From: an uncultured Woeseiaceae bacterium
GTDB lineage: Bacteria > Pseudomonadota > Gammaproteobacteria > Steroidobacterales > Woeseiaceae
Length of the DNA stretch: 64,000 bases
Reading direction: 5' to 3'
NCBI GenBank assembly: GCA_945787845.1
Contig: CALZJH010000005.1
Coordinates: 62,001-126,000, forward strand
Shown one piece after another: positions 43,073 through 52,161 of the stretch; position 1 is the stretch's first letter, and every line of letters begins with the position of its first letter. Under the pieces are notes generated by a model. The model did not search any database. It worked only from the letters and a program-made list of their open reading frames with translations, and was not told where the DNA came from. The position numbers and the translations under genes are program-made.

Positions 43073-45178
43073 TCAGCGTGACAGGAGCCTCCCGTTGCTG
43101 AGGTCGAGGACCCGGTCAGCAGCTCGCAACACGGTAGCGCTGTGCGTAACAACGATTCGGGTTATCGGAAGGCGCGCGATGGATTTAACAACGCAACGCT
43201 CGGTGTCCTGGTCGAGGCCGCTCGTAAACTCGTCCAGCAAGAGCACCGCGGGACACCGATAGAGTGCACGCGCAAGAAGTACCCGCTGGATCTGCCCGGC
43301 AGACAATGCCGATCCAAGATCCCCTATCGGCGTGTCATAGGACATTGGCAGCGCTTCCACCATACCGCTGATAGCTGCGAGCTCGGCAGCCTTGCGGATA
43401 CGCTCGTCATTGGGGTCGACATCAAACAGCGCAATGTTTTCTGCGATCGAACCAGAAATCAGCACATCGTCGTGAAACACGGTCGCGATGCTGCCGCGGA
43501 CAGTTGAAGACGGCCAGTGGGCGGCCGGTTGGCCGTCGTAATACAGTGCGCCTTCTGTCGGTTCCTCGACGGCTGAGATAATCCGCAGCAATGTACTCTT
43601 GCCACTCCCTGAGCTGCCCCGGATCGCCACGAACTCGCCTTGCGCGATTTCCGCTGACACGCCGGCCAATACGGGCCCGCCAGCATCGTCATATCTGAAA
43701 TTGACGTCGCGCAGTGCCACGCTTCCCGCCAGCCGGCTCCGGGACCCGGGCTCGGGCTCATGAGACCCGGTCCTGCTGAAGACAATATCCGCGAGCCGGT
43801 CGAGCGGAACCTGGAGGAGGCGGTACTCGCTGACCCGGTTGATGATTCCCACCGCTCTCGTCATAAACATACCCGTATACGCCACGAATGCCGAAACGGC
43901 CCCGATGGTCATAGCACCGCTGAGCACTTGCTGCGCAAGAAGATAGACGACGCCGATGTGCATGCCCTGTTGCAGAGCCTGGAAAATGCTTCGGTCGATA
44001 ACGCCCGTGTTACCCGCGCGAATCTGTGTGTTGATCCGGCGAACGAGCAGGTTCTGCCACTCCGTCGTCCGACATTGTTCGCCGGCGCACATTTTTATCG
44101 ACAGCATCGAACGCAGCGATTCCAGCAGATGTGTTTGCGCCGCTGCCTCGGCACGTACGAGTTTGTTTGCCTGTTCGAGCATTACCGGAAAAATTACGAC
44201 GCGCCACAACCAGTACGACGCACCCACCACGGCAACCAGTGCGGTGAGCATGGGTGCGTAGGCGACCATCAGGATGGTCACGATCGCCAGAAAGATGCCA
44301 TCGAGAATCAATGCGGGCACAGCCTCGGTGACGAACGACTGGATTCTCGCCAACGATGCAAGTCGCTGCTGAATGTCGCCTAGCCTTCTCGCTCGAAACC
44401 AGGCGACCGGCAGACACATGAGGTGCCGCAGGACACGCGACGACAGGCTGAACACGGTTGCCTGCGAGAGAAACTGAAACGTGAGCTGCCGAGTGCCGCT
44501 CGCAAGTAGCTGGAATACCGCCAACGCCACGAAGCCCACGACGAGCGTATTGAGCAGCAGGTGGTCCCCCCTCATGAGTACCTGGTCGATTACCGTTTGC
44601 AGGTAGAACGGCATGGCCAGGAGCAGGAGCTCCGACAGGATTGCCAGTAGCAACGCGGCCGCAAGCCCCATGGTGAAGCCAGAATCCAGAGTGACGATAT
44701 CGGCCAGCCGCAGTCGGCGCGGCGCCTTGTTGCGTTCGAAGTTGTTCGCCGGCACAAGTTCCAGGGCGACCCCCGTAAACAGCGCGTCCGCCTCATCCAG
44801 CGATAGTCGCAGCACGCCCTGGGCGGGATCGTGAACGATCAGGTGCCGGCGCGTGGCCTTCCGAAGCACGACAAAATGGTCGAAGTTCCAGTGCAGGATG
44901 CAGGGCGCCTTGAGGCGCTTTAATTCCGAAAGCCTGCAGCGCACCGCTCGGCCAGACAAGCGCAGAGATCCACTGATACGCAGCAGCGATGCGAGGCTTG
45001 CGCCATGCAGCGATACACCGAACTGCCGGCGCAGGCTGGCGAGGTCCTGCTCACTGCCAAAGTAACTCGCAATCATGGCCACGCACGCCAGGCCGCATTC
45101 GGCAATGGTCGATTGGCGAATGATCGGCAGGCGCCGCGTCCCTGCGCTGTTCAGCCAGGGCATCGTCTGCCGCGCCAT
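43073..45178 (-). CDS. Peptidase C39-containing ABC exporter (bacteriocin-type)
   Basis: A 701-residue exporter. The N-terminal C39 peptidase is intact, with Gln22, Cys28 in AECGLACVAM, His101 and Asp117. Six membrane helices follow at about 165-440. The ATPase has Walker A GSSGSGKS near residue 520, the LSAGQIQRVLLARAL signature, and LLLDEFTSGLD. Enzymes of this kind cut double-glycine leaders and export the peptide (CvaB, RaxB, NukT). It starts 1 base after the HlyD stop. No leader peptide of that kind was recognised near it. Confidence 0.92.
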   Translation of the reverse strand: MARQTMPWLNSAGTRRLPIIRQSTIAECGLACVAMIASYFGSEQDLASLRRQFGVSLHGASLASLLRISGSLRLSGRAVRCRLSELKRLKAPCILHWNFDHFVVLRKATRRHLIVHDPAQGVLRLSLDEADALFTGVALELVPANNFERNKAPRRLRLADIVTLDSGFTMGLAAALLLAILSELLLLAMPFYLQTVIDQVLMRGDHLLLNTLVVGFVALAVFQLLASGTRQLTFQFLSQATVFSLSSRVLRHLMCLPVAWFRARRLGDIQQRLASLARIQSFVTEAVPALILDGIFLAIVTILMVAYAPMLTALVAVVGASYWLWRVVIFPVMLEQANKLVRAEAAAQTHLLESLRSMLSIKMCAGEQCRTTEWQNLLVRRINTQIRAGNTGVIDRSIFQALQQGMHIGVVYLLAQQVLSGAMTIGAVSAFVAYTGMFMTRAVGIINRVSEYRLLQVPLDRLADIVFSRTGSHEPEPGSRSRLAGSVALRDVNFRYDDAGGPVLAGVSAEIAQGEFVAIRGSSGSGKSTLLRIISAVEEPTEGALYYDGQPAAHWPSSTVRGSIATVFHDDVLISGSIAENIALFDVDPNDERIRKAAELAAISGMVEALPMSYDTPIGDLGSALSAGQIQRVLLARALYRCPAVLLLDEFTSGLDQDTERCVVKSIARLPITRIVVTHSATVLRAADRVLDLSNGRLLSR

Positions 45179-45179
45179 C

Positions 45180-46430
45180 CTAGAGTCCGGCCTGCAGGGG
45201 CGCCAGCAACCAATCCAACAGGCTGCGGCTCTCCAGAACGATTTCCGCGCCCAGCGCCATGCCCGGTCGCAAGGCATAGCGCCCGTTGTCATCCTCGACG
45301 TGATCGGAATCGAGGTGAATGGTCACTTTGTACGCTGCCTCGCGCAGCCCTGAGGCAGCCGGCATGTCACCCGGCAACGAAACAAATCCTGCGACCGCAT
45401 CGACCGAGCCACGCGCAACCCCGAACCGCTGGTGGGGAAACGCGTCATAGAGCAGCCTGACCGGCTGGCCGGGCATTATCATCCCGGCCGCACGCGACGG
45501 CACATAGACTTCGGCGACGAGGGACGACTGCTGCGGAATAATCGAAGCCAGTATCTGTTGCGGACGAACCGTGCTCCCGGGAGTGACATCGGTCGTGGCA
45601 ACCGTGCCATCAATCGGCGAATGCAGTGTCAACGATCTCTGCCCTTCGAACGTCGCAATACGTTGCCACAACTCGGCCCGCTCCGCCTCGAGCCTGGTGA
45701 CGGTGCGTTCGAAATCCATGCCGAGCCGGTCTTGCGCCGCCACCAGGCTTTGGCGCTCACGCTTGAGGGAGCTTATTTCTTGCCGCAGGCGTGCTGCAGC
45801 CTGCTGCAGCTCAACCAGCTCGTCCCTGCGTTGCCGCAGTTCAAGCTTCGCGAGTGCGCCGCGCGTGAATGCTTCCTCAAGAGCCGATTGCATTTCAGCT
45901 TTGCGTTTTACGCGCGCGTCCTGCACACGGCGCTGGCTGATTACGGCCTGCATTTCGTCGTCAAGTCCGTGTACCTGATCGTCCAGGGCCCGATAGTCTG
46001 CGACGAACTGTTCACGAATGAGCGCCTCCCGGTGCTCGGTGCCGACCAGCTGCATTCGCAATTGCTCGATCGCCTCTCCTGCCGCGCTCAAACCGTCACC
46101 GAGGACCGCTTCTTCCGAGAGCACGACGACGGGGTCACCACGCCGTACAAAGTCGCCGGCTGTGTGCGCCACGCTTGCAACCATCGCGTACTCGCTGTGG
46201 GACAGGCTAACCACGCCAGGCACAGAAACCAACCACCCCCGAACCGTCTCCTTGCGGGCATAGTCCGCTGCCCAGAGGAAACACGCAGTGACCACAACAA
46301 ACGCCACGCAAATCAGGGCCAGCCACAGCCAGGGCCTGGGCATCACTGCGACAGGCCTGCCTTCTATTCTCGTCGCCAGCGCATCAATTGCATTCTGTCG
46401 AAACAGGTTTTCTGGCTGCAAGTCCGGCAT
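45180..46430 (-). CDS. HlyD-family periplasmic adaptor (RaxA/CvaA-like)
   Basis: A 416-residue adaptor. One membrane helix is at about residues 33-53 (PWLWLALICVAFVVVTACFL). A lipoyl half-motif, a long coiled coil at about 115-260 rich in Glu, Arg and Gln, and the second lipoyl half SPIDGTVATTDVTPGSTV follow. It links the C39 exporter to an outer-membrane TolC-type channel that is not in the window. It is the first gene of the export operon, after a 389-base region shared with the divergent TonB receptor. Confidence 0.92.
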   Translation of the reverse strand: MPDLQPENLFRQNAIDALATRIEGRPVAVMPRPWLWLALICVAFVVVTACFLWAADYARKETVRGWLVSVPGVVSLSHSEYAMVASVAHTAGDFVRRGDPVVVLSEEAVLGDGLSAAGEAIEQLRMQLVGTEHREALIREQFVADYRALDDQVHGLDDEMQAVISQRRVQDARVKRKAEMQSALEEAFTRGALAKLELRQRRDELVELQQAAARLRQEISSLKRERQSLVAAQDRLGMDFERTVTRLEAERAELWQRIATFEGQRSLTLHSPIDGTVATTDVTPGSTVRPQQILASIIPQQSSLVAEVYVPSRAAGMIMPGQPVRLLYDAFPHQRFGVARGSVDAVAGFVSLPGDMPAASGLREAAYKVTIHLDSDHVEDDNGRYALRPGMALGAEIVLESRSLLDWLLAPLQAGL

Positions 46431-46819
46431 GCCCTATTAATAGAGTGTGCTCCCGGTCACGGCAAAATCCGAATGACGGCAATTCATGAAAAAAGCGGAG
46501 GCCGTTTCTTGCGCAGATACATGTGTGCAATTAGCAACAGGCTGTTTTTCCGCATCGTACTGATAACGATGCGGCGATATCACCACGTTGCTCGTCTGTA
46601 TCGCCAGCTGCAGTCAGGTCTTTTTCCTGGCTGCGGCAGCAGCAATCCGATTGCATCGCGGCGCTATTGCAACACTGCAAAAACGACGCTGCATTAATAC
46701 CGCGTGACGCGTAGTGCGTCATATATACAACACTTATCCCGAGTGCTCGAATCGCCCCATGTGCTGTACGCAGTTCGTGCAGCGTGTTCTTAACTCTATC
46801 AAAAGTGGGGAGATTTCTT
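46431..46819. other. 389-base intergenic region with divergent promoters
   Basis: No recognised gene lies between the HlyD start and the TonB receptor start, which are divergent. A Cys-rich minus-strand ORF at 46531-46722 and a plus-strand ORF ending at 46697 are the only candidates, neither with a ribosome site. A GGGGAG box at 46807-46812 serves the receptor. The region is richer in A and T than the genes and must hold both promoters. Confidence 0.7.
46531..46722 (-). CDS. Possible Cys-rich small peptide upstream of the export operon (speculative)
   Basis: A 63-codon ORF on the strand of the C39 exporter, 100 bases before the HlyD gene. It has eight cysteines grouped CC, CCC, C, CC (last four at the C-terminus) and several acidic and Arg residues in between. 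A substrate peptide would be expected in this place. Against it: no Shine-Dalgarno site before the ATG and no GG leader site. The same frame is also open through the antisense of the TonB receptor gene, so it may be chance. Confidence 0.2.
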   Translation of the reverse strand: MTHYASRGINAASFLQCCNSAAMQSDCCCRSQEKDLTAAGDTDEQRGDIAASLSVRCGKTACC

Positions 46820-49630
46820 ATGAGGAAACCAAACTGGTTATCCAGCCACTCTTGGATACTGGCGTGTTGTGCAGCGCTGGTAATTCCTGACGCCGTCTTT
46901 GCACAGACCTCCGACGACGAGGTTGCGTTAGAAGAAGTCGTCGTTACGGGTTCGCGTATTAAACGCAGCGACACGTCCAGCATCAGCCCTATCTCGGTGC
47001 TGACCGAGCAGGACCTCGCCGTGTCGGGCAACCTGACGCTGGAAAACTTCATCCAGGATATGCCCGCTGTGAACGGCGGTGACTTCGGCGCCGGCGTCAA
47101 TAACGGTAACCCGGGTATTGCAACTGTTTCCCTGCGCGGCCTGGGACCCAACCGCACCTTGACGCTCGTCAATGGCAAGCGCTTTGCGTCGGCCTCCGTT
47201 AATGGCTTTGTTGATCTCAACATGATCCCGACTGCGATGGTCGAGAGGATCGAGGTCTTACGCGACGGGGCGTCGACCGTGTATGGTTCTGATGCCATTG
47301 CCGGTGTCGTCAATATCATCACCAAGAAAGACTTCGAGGGCGTCGATGTGTCGTTCGGCTATGACATCACCGACGAAAGCGACGGCGAGATGCTCAATGG
47401 GTCAGTGGTTTTTGGCACCACTTTCGAAAAGGGCAACTTCGTTCTTGGCGCACAGGTCAACAAGCGGGAAGAAATCCGACAGGGCGACCGAGCCTTCTCG
47501 GCGTGCCCGTTCTTCGACGACGGAGTCCAGACGATCTGCGGCGGCAGCCCGACAACAACACCCGCGCAGTTCACGCCGCTGGGCGCTGATTCGGCTATCG
47601 GTGGCCATGTCCTGGACGCGGACGGCGTGACGGTCAGGCCGTTTGATGCCGCGCGCGATGCGTTTAACTTTGCTGCACTTAGCTACCTGACGACGCCACA
47701 GGATGTTTACAGCGCCTACGCAGCCGTGAACTATGAGATGTTCGATGCCCCGGTGCTGGGCGCGGTTAATGCCAGCCTGGAAATGAACTTCTCGAACCGT
47801 GAATCGGACCAGTTGCTGGCCCCTGTGGGGACATTTGGTGGTTGGATCACTTCACAGGAGCATCCTGACAATCCCTTTGGCGATGCACTGTGCGCTAGCA
47901 ATCCTCTGTGCACAGCGCCGCAGGATGTAGCGACTTCCCGACGCTTGACGGAATCAGGTGGTCGCCGGTTTACACAGGACGTGAATACCTGGCGTATCGG
48001 AACCGGACTTGACGGTCAGTTTGAAAATGGCTGGACATGGGACGTTAACTACACCCTCGCGAAATGGGAAGACGGCCGGCGGAACGAAGGTCGACCGAAC
48101 CGCCCGAACATTGAAAACATGATGGATCCCACCTTGTGTGCCGCCGCGACGAACGGTTGTCCAGGGGTTTTCAATCCCTTCATCAGCGACAGCATGACCG
48201 ACGCGCAGGTTGCCTATGGCTTCGTTGGAGTAAACACCAAGAACGAGTCCACGCTGAATGTATTCCAAGTCAACTTCTCTGGTGATTTCGGTGACTTCGA
48301 AATGCCGGGTGGCAACATTGGCTGGGCGTTCGGTTACGAGAATCGTCGTGAGGAAGCCGCATCCAAACCGGATGGTGGTGCTGCGATTGGCGCCATTGCA
48401 TTCACTCCGGGTAACGTCACGGGCGGAAAATACCAGGTTGATGAAGTCTATGGTGAGCTCGTTCTGCCAATACTTTCGGGCGCGCCAATGGCTGAGTTGC
48501 TGACACTCGAAGCATCGGCTCGCTGGACTGACGTCGATTTCCTTAACGACTCCGACACGGTATTCAAGGTAGCTCTGGAATGGGCCCCGGTTGAGGATGT
48601 CCGATTGCGTGCCACCTTCTCAGAAGGGTTCCGCGCACCGAACATCAGCGAACTGTTCCTTGGTCAACAGCAATCTGCGGAGTCCTATACCGATCCCTGC
48701 CGTAACTACGGCACATCCGGTACGGATGCCAACACGGTTGCAAACTGCCAGGCCGACGGGCTCGCCCCGGACTTCAACCTGGCGACATTCCAGGCAACGA
48801 CGCTGCAGGGCGGTAACCCGAACCTTCAGCCGGAGACGTCCGAGTCACTCACTGCGGGTCTCGTCTTCACGCCGAGCTTCCTTGAAGATCTGACGGTCTC
48901 GATCGACTACTTCGACATCGAGATTACCGATGCGGTTGGCACTGCGCCGACTTCAGAAGTCATCTCAGCTTGCTATGCAAGTGCCGGGTTCTCTGATCCC
49001 TTGTGTGCGTTGATTGTTGGGCCGGCTTTCCCGGGTGTTGACGAAACGCCCTCGCCGGCAGCACCGACGCGTCGCAACTCGAATCTGCAAATTTCGGGTG
49101 TCCTCCAGACCAACGCCAACCTCGCTACCTATCAAACCAGTGGTATCGACTTCCAGGTTGACTATGGTCTCGAGACGGGTATCGGGCTGCTCGACTTCCG
49201 TGTCACAGGTACCTACCTGAGCGAATACGATTACCTGCCGTTCGCGGGTGGGGATTTGATCCAGCTGGCCGGATTCTTCGGCGGCGATCCCGCCTTCGGT
49301 AACCCGGCTGCATTCGCCGAGTGGCAAGTGAACTACGGCGTCACCTTAACGCGTGACGACTGGGGCGCTAACCTTACCGCCAGGTACATGAGCGAAACGG
49401 ATGACATTGACGCGGCTCCCGCGAATCTGTCGAACGTTGCCGATGCGATTACGTATCTTGACCTCCAGGGCTATTACAACTGGAAGGACATGACGTTTAC
49501 GGTTGGTATTCGTAACCTGACTGATGAAGAGCCGCCGTATGTCACCGCTTACGATGACATGAATACGCTTCAATTCAGCTACGACACTCAGGGTCGTTAC
49601 ATCTACGGAAGGGCGTCCATCAGCTTCTAG
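46820..49630 (+). CDS. TonB-dependent outer-membrane receptor
   Basis: A 936-residue receptor. The signal peptide ends FAQ near residue 29. A TonB-box-like EEVVVTGSRIKR (about residues 38-49) precedes the plug, with MVERIEVLRDGASTVYGSDAIAGVVNIIT (about 135-165). A long barrel follows, with short Cys pairs in external loops (CPFFDDGVQTIC, CASNPLC, CAAATNGC), and a terminal Phe (RASISF). This is the Cys-loop TonB receptor type that is numerous in Xanthomonadales, Sphingomonadales and marine gammaproteobacteria. ATG 46820 has GGGGAG 7 bases upstream. It is divergent from the C39 export operon. Confidence 0.95.
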   Translation: MRKPNWLSSHSWILACCAALVIPDAVFAQTSDDEVALEEVVVTGSRIKRSDTSSISPISVLTEQDLAVSGNLTLENFIQDMPAVNGGDFGAGVNNGNPGIATVSLRGLGPNRTLTLVNGKRFASASVNGFVDLNMIPTAMVERIEVLRDGASTVYGSDAIAGVVNIITKKDFEGVDVSFGYDITDESDGEMLNGSVVFGTTFEKGNFVLGAQVNKREEIRQGDRAFSACPFFDDGVQTICGGSPTTTPAQFTPLGADSAIGGHVLDADGVTVRPFDAARDAFNFAALSYLTTPQDVYSAYAAVNYEMFDAPVLGAVNASLEMNFSNRESDQLLAPVGTFGGWITSQEHPDNPFGDALCASNPLCTAPQDVATSRRLTESGGRRFTQDVNTWRIGTGLDGQFENGWTWDVNYTLAKWEDGRRNEGRPNRPNIENMMDPTLCAAATNGCPGVFNPFISDSMTDAQVAYGFVGVNTKNESTLNVFQVNFSGDFGDFEMPGGNIGWAFGYENRREEAASKPDGGAAIGAIAFTPGNVTGGKYQVDEVYGELVLPILSGAPMAELLTLEASARWTDVDFLNDSDTVFKVALEWAPVEDVRLRATFSEGFRAPNISELFLGQQQSAESYTDPCRNYGTSGTDANTVANCQADGLAPDFNLATFQATTLQGGNPNLQPETSESLTAGLVFTPSFLEDLTVSIDYFDIEITDAVGTAPTSEVISACYASAGFSDPLCALIVGPAFPGVDETPSPAAPTRRNSNLQISGVLQTNANLATYQTSGIDFQVDYGLETGIGLLDFRVTGTYLSEYDYLPFAGGDLIQLAGFFGGDPAFGNPAAFAEWQVNYGVTLTRDDWGANLTARYMSETDDIDAAPANLSNVADAITYLDLQGYYNWKDMTFTVGIRNLTDEEPPYVTAYDDMNTLQFSYDTQGRYIYGRASISF

Positions 49631-49653
49631 GACATCTTTTCGACAGCAACAGG

Positions 49654-49685
49654 AGGCCTCCAGGGGAATCCCTGGGGGTCTTTTC
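49654..49685 (+). terminator. Rho-independent terminator after the TonB receptor
   Basis: AGGCCTCCAGGG (49654-49665), loop, and CCCTGGGGGTCT form a 12-bp stem with two G-T pairs, followed by TTTT. It ends 4 bases before the start of the next gene at 49690, so that gene must use read-through or a promoter within it. Confidence 0.8.
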
Positions 49686-49689
49686 ACTA

Positions 49690-50142
49690 ATGAAGAAACC
49701 TCTACTACTACTAATGTTTCTGTTCGCCCAGCCCGCGTTTGCGGGTGAAGAGGCGTTCACCCAGTGCCGGCCGATCGAGGCTATCGAGGAGCGGGTCGCC
49801 TGTTATGACAAGCTTGTGGATTCACTCTCCGAATCCGACGCGGTCCCTGATGCACAGTCGCTGTTTGGCAGGAACGATGCGGACGCAAAACGAATCGTTG
49901 AGACATCGCTGGCCATCGAACAAATAGACCAGGTTGAAGCAGCCGTTACCGAAGTTCGACGATCAGCAAACAGGAAATTGGTCGTGACTCTCGATAATGG
50001 ACAAATCTGGCGACAGCTCGACAACCAGCCCATGCACCTCAAGAGCGGTGAGTCGGTGATCGTTCGCAAGGCCAGTCTCAATTCGTTTCTCTTGGAAAAG
50101 AAATCGGGCAGCCGCAGCATTCGCGTAAAGCGCGCGAACTAG
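49690..50142 (+). CDS. Small exported protein of unknown function
   Basis: A 150-residue protein with a Sec signal peptide ending AFA (about residue 18). Then a Cys pair segment CRPIEAIEERVACYDKL and a beta-rich end: TLDNGQIWRQLDNQPMHLK, GESVIVRKASLNSFLLEKK and RSIRVKRAN. This tail is common in short exported proteins of gammaproteobacteria of unknown role. It starts directly behind the terminator of the TonB receptor and shares a CTAG stop overlap with the TPR gene. A link with the receptor is possible by position only. Confidence 0.72.
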   Translation: MKKPLLLLMFLFAQPAFAGEEAFTQCRPIEAIEERVACYDKLVDSLSESDAVPDAQSLFGRNDADAKRIVETSLAIEQIDQVEAAVTEVRRSANRKLVVTLDNGQIWRQLDNQPMHLKSGESVIVRKASLNSFLLEKKSGSRSIRVKRAN

Positions 50143-51326
50143 CGTAGCTTCGACTCCAACGCCTGCAGCTTCCTGGTGTATCCGGAGACCAGTTGAGCTT
50201 TCTCAGCCGTGTCTCTTGCCTTCCTGTAGTCCCTGGCCGCCAGGTCATATTCCTGCATTTTGACGTAAACGAGTCCCCGCAGAAAATAGAACTGGTGTTC
50301 ATCGGGTTTTAGCCTTATTGCGTCCGCGAGGTACGTCATCGCGCCCTCAAGATCGTTCTCCTGGTAGGCAATTTGAGCGAGGTAGTGGTGATAGTAGGGG
50401 TTCCGGTTTCTGTAGTACGCCACCTTCTTTGAGTAGTAACTGGATTCCTCCTCTCTCCCCAGATGAAGAAGCGCGCTCGCCAGGTTCGTCAGGGCCGATC
50501 TGTTGGATGGCTGGATTGTCAGAGCCTGGTGGTACGCCCTTTCTGCCATGTCGTAGTGCTTGTGGCGTGAATACAAGGCACCGAGGTTCACCCATAGCCC
50601 CGGTATGTCAGGATCCGTTTCAATCCCTTTCTTGAGAAACCGGAAGGCTTTTCTTGAATCCCCTTCCTGCATCGACTCGACGGCCACGTTGCTGAAATAC
50701 AGCGCAATCGCGTAGTTGTCGGCCACTTGTTTTGTCGCGTAATTGCCATTGTATTCGGCCGTGTTGAAGTCCACCACATACCGGCCGACATGATTGACGT
50801 CTTGCCTGACCCCCTTGACGAGGACGTTGATGTGATTATTCAGGATTATCATCTCGCCATCTGCTCTGAAGCTTGGGGGGATGTCGACCATCTGGAACGT
50901 CAACTCCAGATCTGCCTCGCGCGCAAGCGCGGCGAACAGGATAGAGAAAGAAAGACAGTTTCCCTCACGATTTTCGAACGTCTCTATCGCCGTATACGTG
51001 AGGTTTGCGTTGTACTCCAGGGTCAGCAGACCGTCGTCTATCATGCCGCGGATGAGCTTTCTCAGCCTTGAACGCGCCTGCGGATCGCCTTGCACCCTGG
51101 AGGCGACGTAATCACGCATCTCATCATTCAATGCGAGGATCTCATCTGGCCGGATATCGGACACATCGACGGTCTCGCCAAACAACACTTCCCCGGACAA
51201 CAGCTCGTCGGTCGAGCCGGGCGCGGCAACGGGAGTATGCGTGCATGCAGTCAGCCATAAACACGCAAGTGGCAAAAGTCGTGCGTATTTCACCGTGTCA
51301 TTTTTGCAACGATCAACAGTCATCAT
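50139..51326 (-). CDS. Lipoprotein with transglutaminase-like core and TPR repeats
   Basis: A 395-residue protein. The LTAC lipobox puts the lipid on Cys28 if the ATG 51326 is used; a GTG at 51293 would give a shorter, more usual signal. A transglutaminase-like domain has Cys124 in REGNCLSFSILFAALARE, His165 in NNHINVLV and Asp186 in VVDFN, a complete triad. About five TPR units fill residues 200-395. It could act on or hold peptides in the periplasm. It is divergent from the second transglutaminase-fold gene at 51496. Confidence 0.82.
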   Translation of the reverse strand: MMTVDRCKNDTVKYARLLPLACLWLTACTHTPVAAPGSTDELLSGEVLFGETVDVSDIRPDEILALNDEMRDYVASRVQGDPQARSRLRKLIRGMIDDGLLTLEYNANLTYTAIETFENREGNCLSFSILFAALAREADLELTFQMVDIPPSFRADGEMIILNNHINVLVKGVRQDVNHVGRYVVDFNTAEYNGNYATKQVADNYAIALYFSNVAVESMQEGDSRKAFRFLKKGIETDPDIPGLWVNLGALYSRHKHYDMAERAYHQALTIQPSNRSALTNLASALLHLGREEESSYYSKKVAYYRNRNPYYHHYLAQIAYQENDLEGAMTYLADAIRLKPDEHQFYFLRGLVYVKMQEYDLAARDYRKARDTAEKAQLVSGYTRKLQALESKLR

Positions 51327-51495
51327 CTCAACTCTGCTTGGCAATTCAGAGCCCGTCTATTAAGACCTATATAGCAAGCTGCAAATTCCGCTTTTTGTCT
51401 GCTATTGACGCACAACCCGTGCGTTCTCGGGCAAATGCTTGACACCCAGGACGCCTGCTGGACACTGAGATAAGCAACACGTTTCGGGGGACACA

Positions 51496-52140
51496 ATGCG
51501 GCGCAGGCTCGAAGTCTATCTGGCGGCAATGTTGGTGACGTTTGTGTCCACAGACGCATTCGGACAGGCGCTGTACTCGTTCGAGACCACAGAAGACTTT
51601 TTTGCACCCGCCACCTACTGGTCCGCCTGGCAGGACACGCTGGACCGACATCAGGCGGAACGCGAAATAATTCACCAGTGCCTGGGCGACGAGTCAGCCT
51701 GCACACGCCGCCTCAGGGGGCTCCGACATGTCCTGCTGAAAAGCGCCGACCTCAGTTTCGAGCAGCGGATTCGCCTGGTGAATCGCTACGTCAACAGGCA
51801 CCGCTACAAGGACGACCGCGTGAGCTCGCGAGCCAAAGCGGGTAATCAATGGGAGACCCTGACTGAATTTCTGCATCGTGGCGGTGACTGCGAGGATTTC
51901 GCGGTCGCGAAATATTTTGTGCTACGAGAGCTCGGCGTTGACGCCGAGGACATGCGTATTGTCATAGGGAGGGAATCGCAGCGTGCCACCCATCACGCGA
52001 TGCTCGCGATCCGGTTTGACGAAGATGTCTGGCTGCTGGAGAACGACAACACGATTCATCGAAACGGCTACCAGGATATCAATCGATTCGTCTATGCGAT
52101 CAACGAGCAGGGGATTTGGGATCACGAAAGAACGGACTAG
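51496..52140 (+). CDS. Transglutaminase-like cysteine proteinase (BTLCP/LapG family)
   Basis: A 214-residue exported protein with a signal peptide ending AFG near residue 23. The triad is Cys132 in HRGGDCEDFAVAKYF, His167 in THHAMLAI and Asp184 in LENDN, matching LapG-type periplasmic proteases that cut RTX adhesins under c-di-GMP control. The partner LapD and a LapA adhesin are not in the window. The start has GGGGG upstream. It is followed 21 bases later by a small acidic exported protein, so the pair is probably co-transcribed. Confidence 0.87.
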   Translation: MRRRLEVYLAAMLVTFVSTDAFGQALYSFETTEDFFAPATYWSAWQDTLDRHQAEREIIHQCLGDESACTRRLRGLRHVLLKSADLSFEQRIRLVNRYVNRHRYKDDRVSSRAKAGNQWETLTEFLHRGGDCEDFAVAKYFVLRELGVDAEDMRIVIGRESQRATHHAMLAIRFDEDVWLLENDNTIHRNGYQDINRFVYAINEQGIWDHERTD

Positions 52141-52161
52141 ATAACAGCGGAGGAAGTAAGA

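Noticed and set aside
43073-45178. LapB-type adhesin exporter with degenerate C39-like domain
   Set aside because: I considered it because a LapG-like protease is nearby, but the catalytic Cys28, His101 and Asp117 are intact, as in peptide-processing exporters.
46486-46557. 23-codon minus-strand ORF (MRKNSLLLIAHMYLRKKR...) before HlyD
   Set aside because: Too short and with no ribosome site or conservation evidence; it might be a leader, but nothing supports it.
46471-46697. Plus-strand ORF of about 74 codons before the TonB receptor
   Set aside because: It has no ribosome site, no signal or GG leader, and overlaps the promoter region. It is the tail of a long antisense frame through the HlyD gene.
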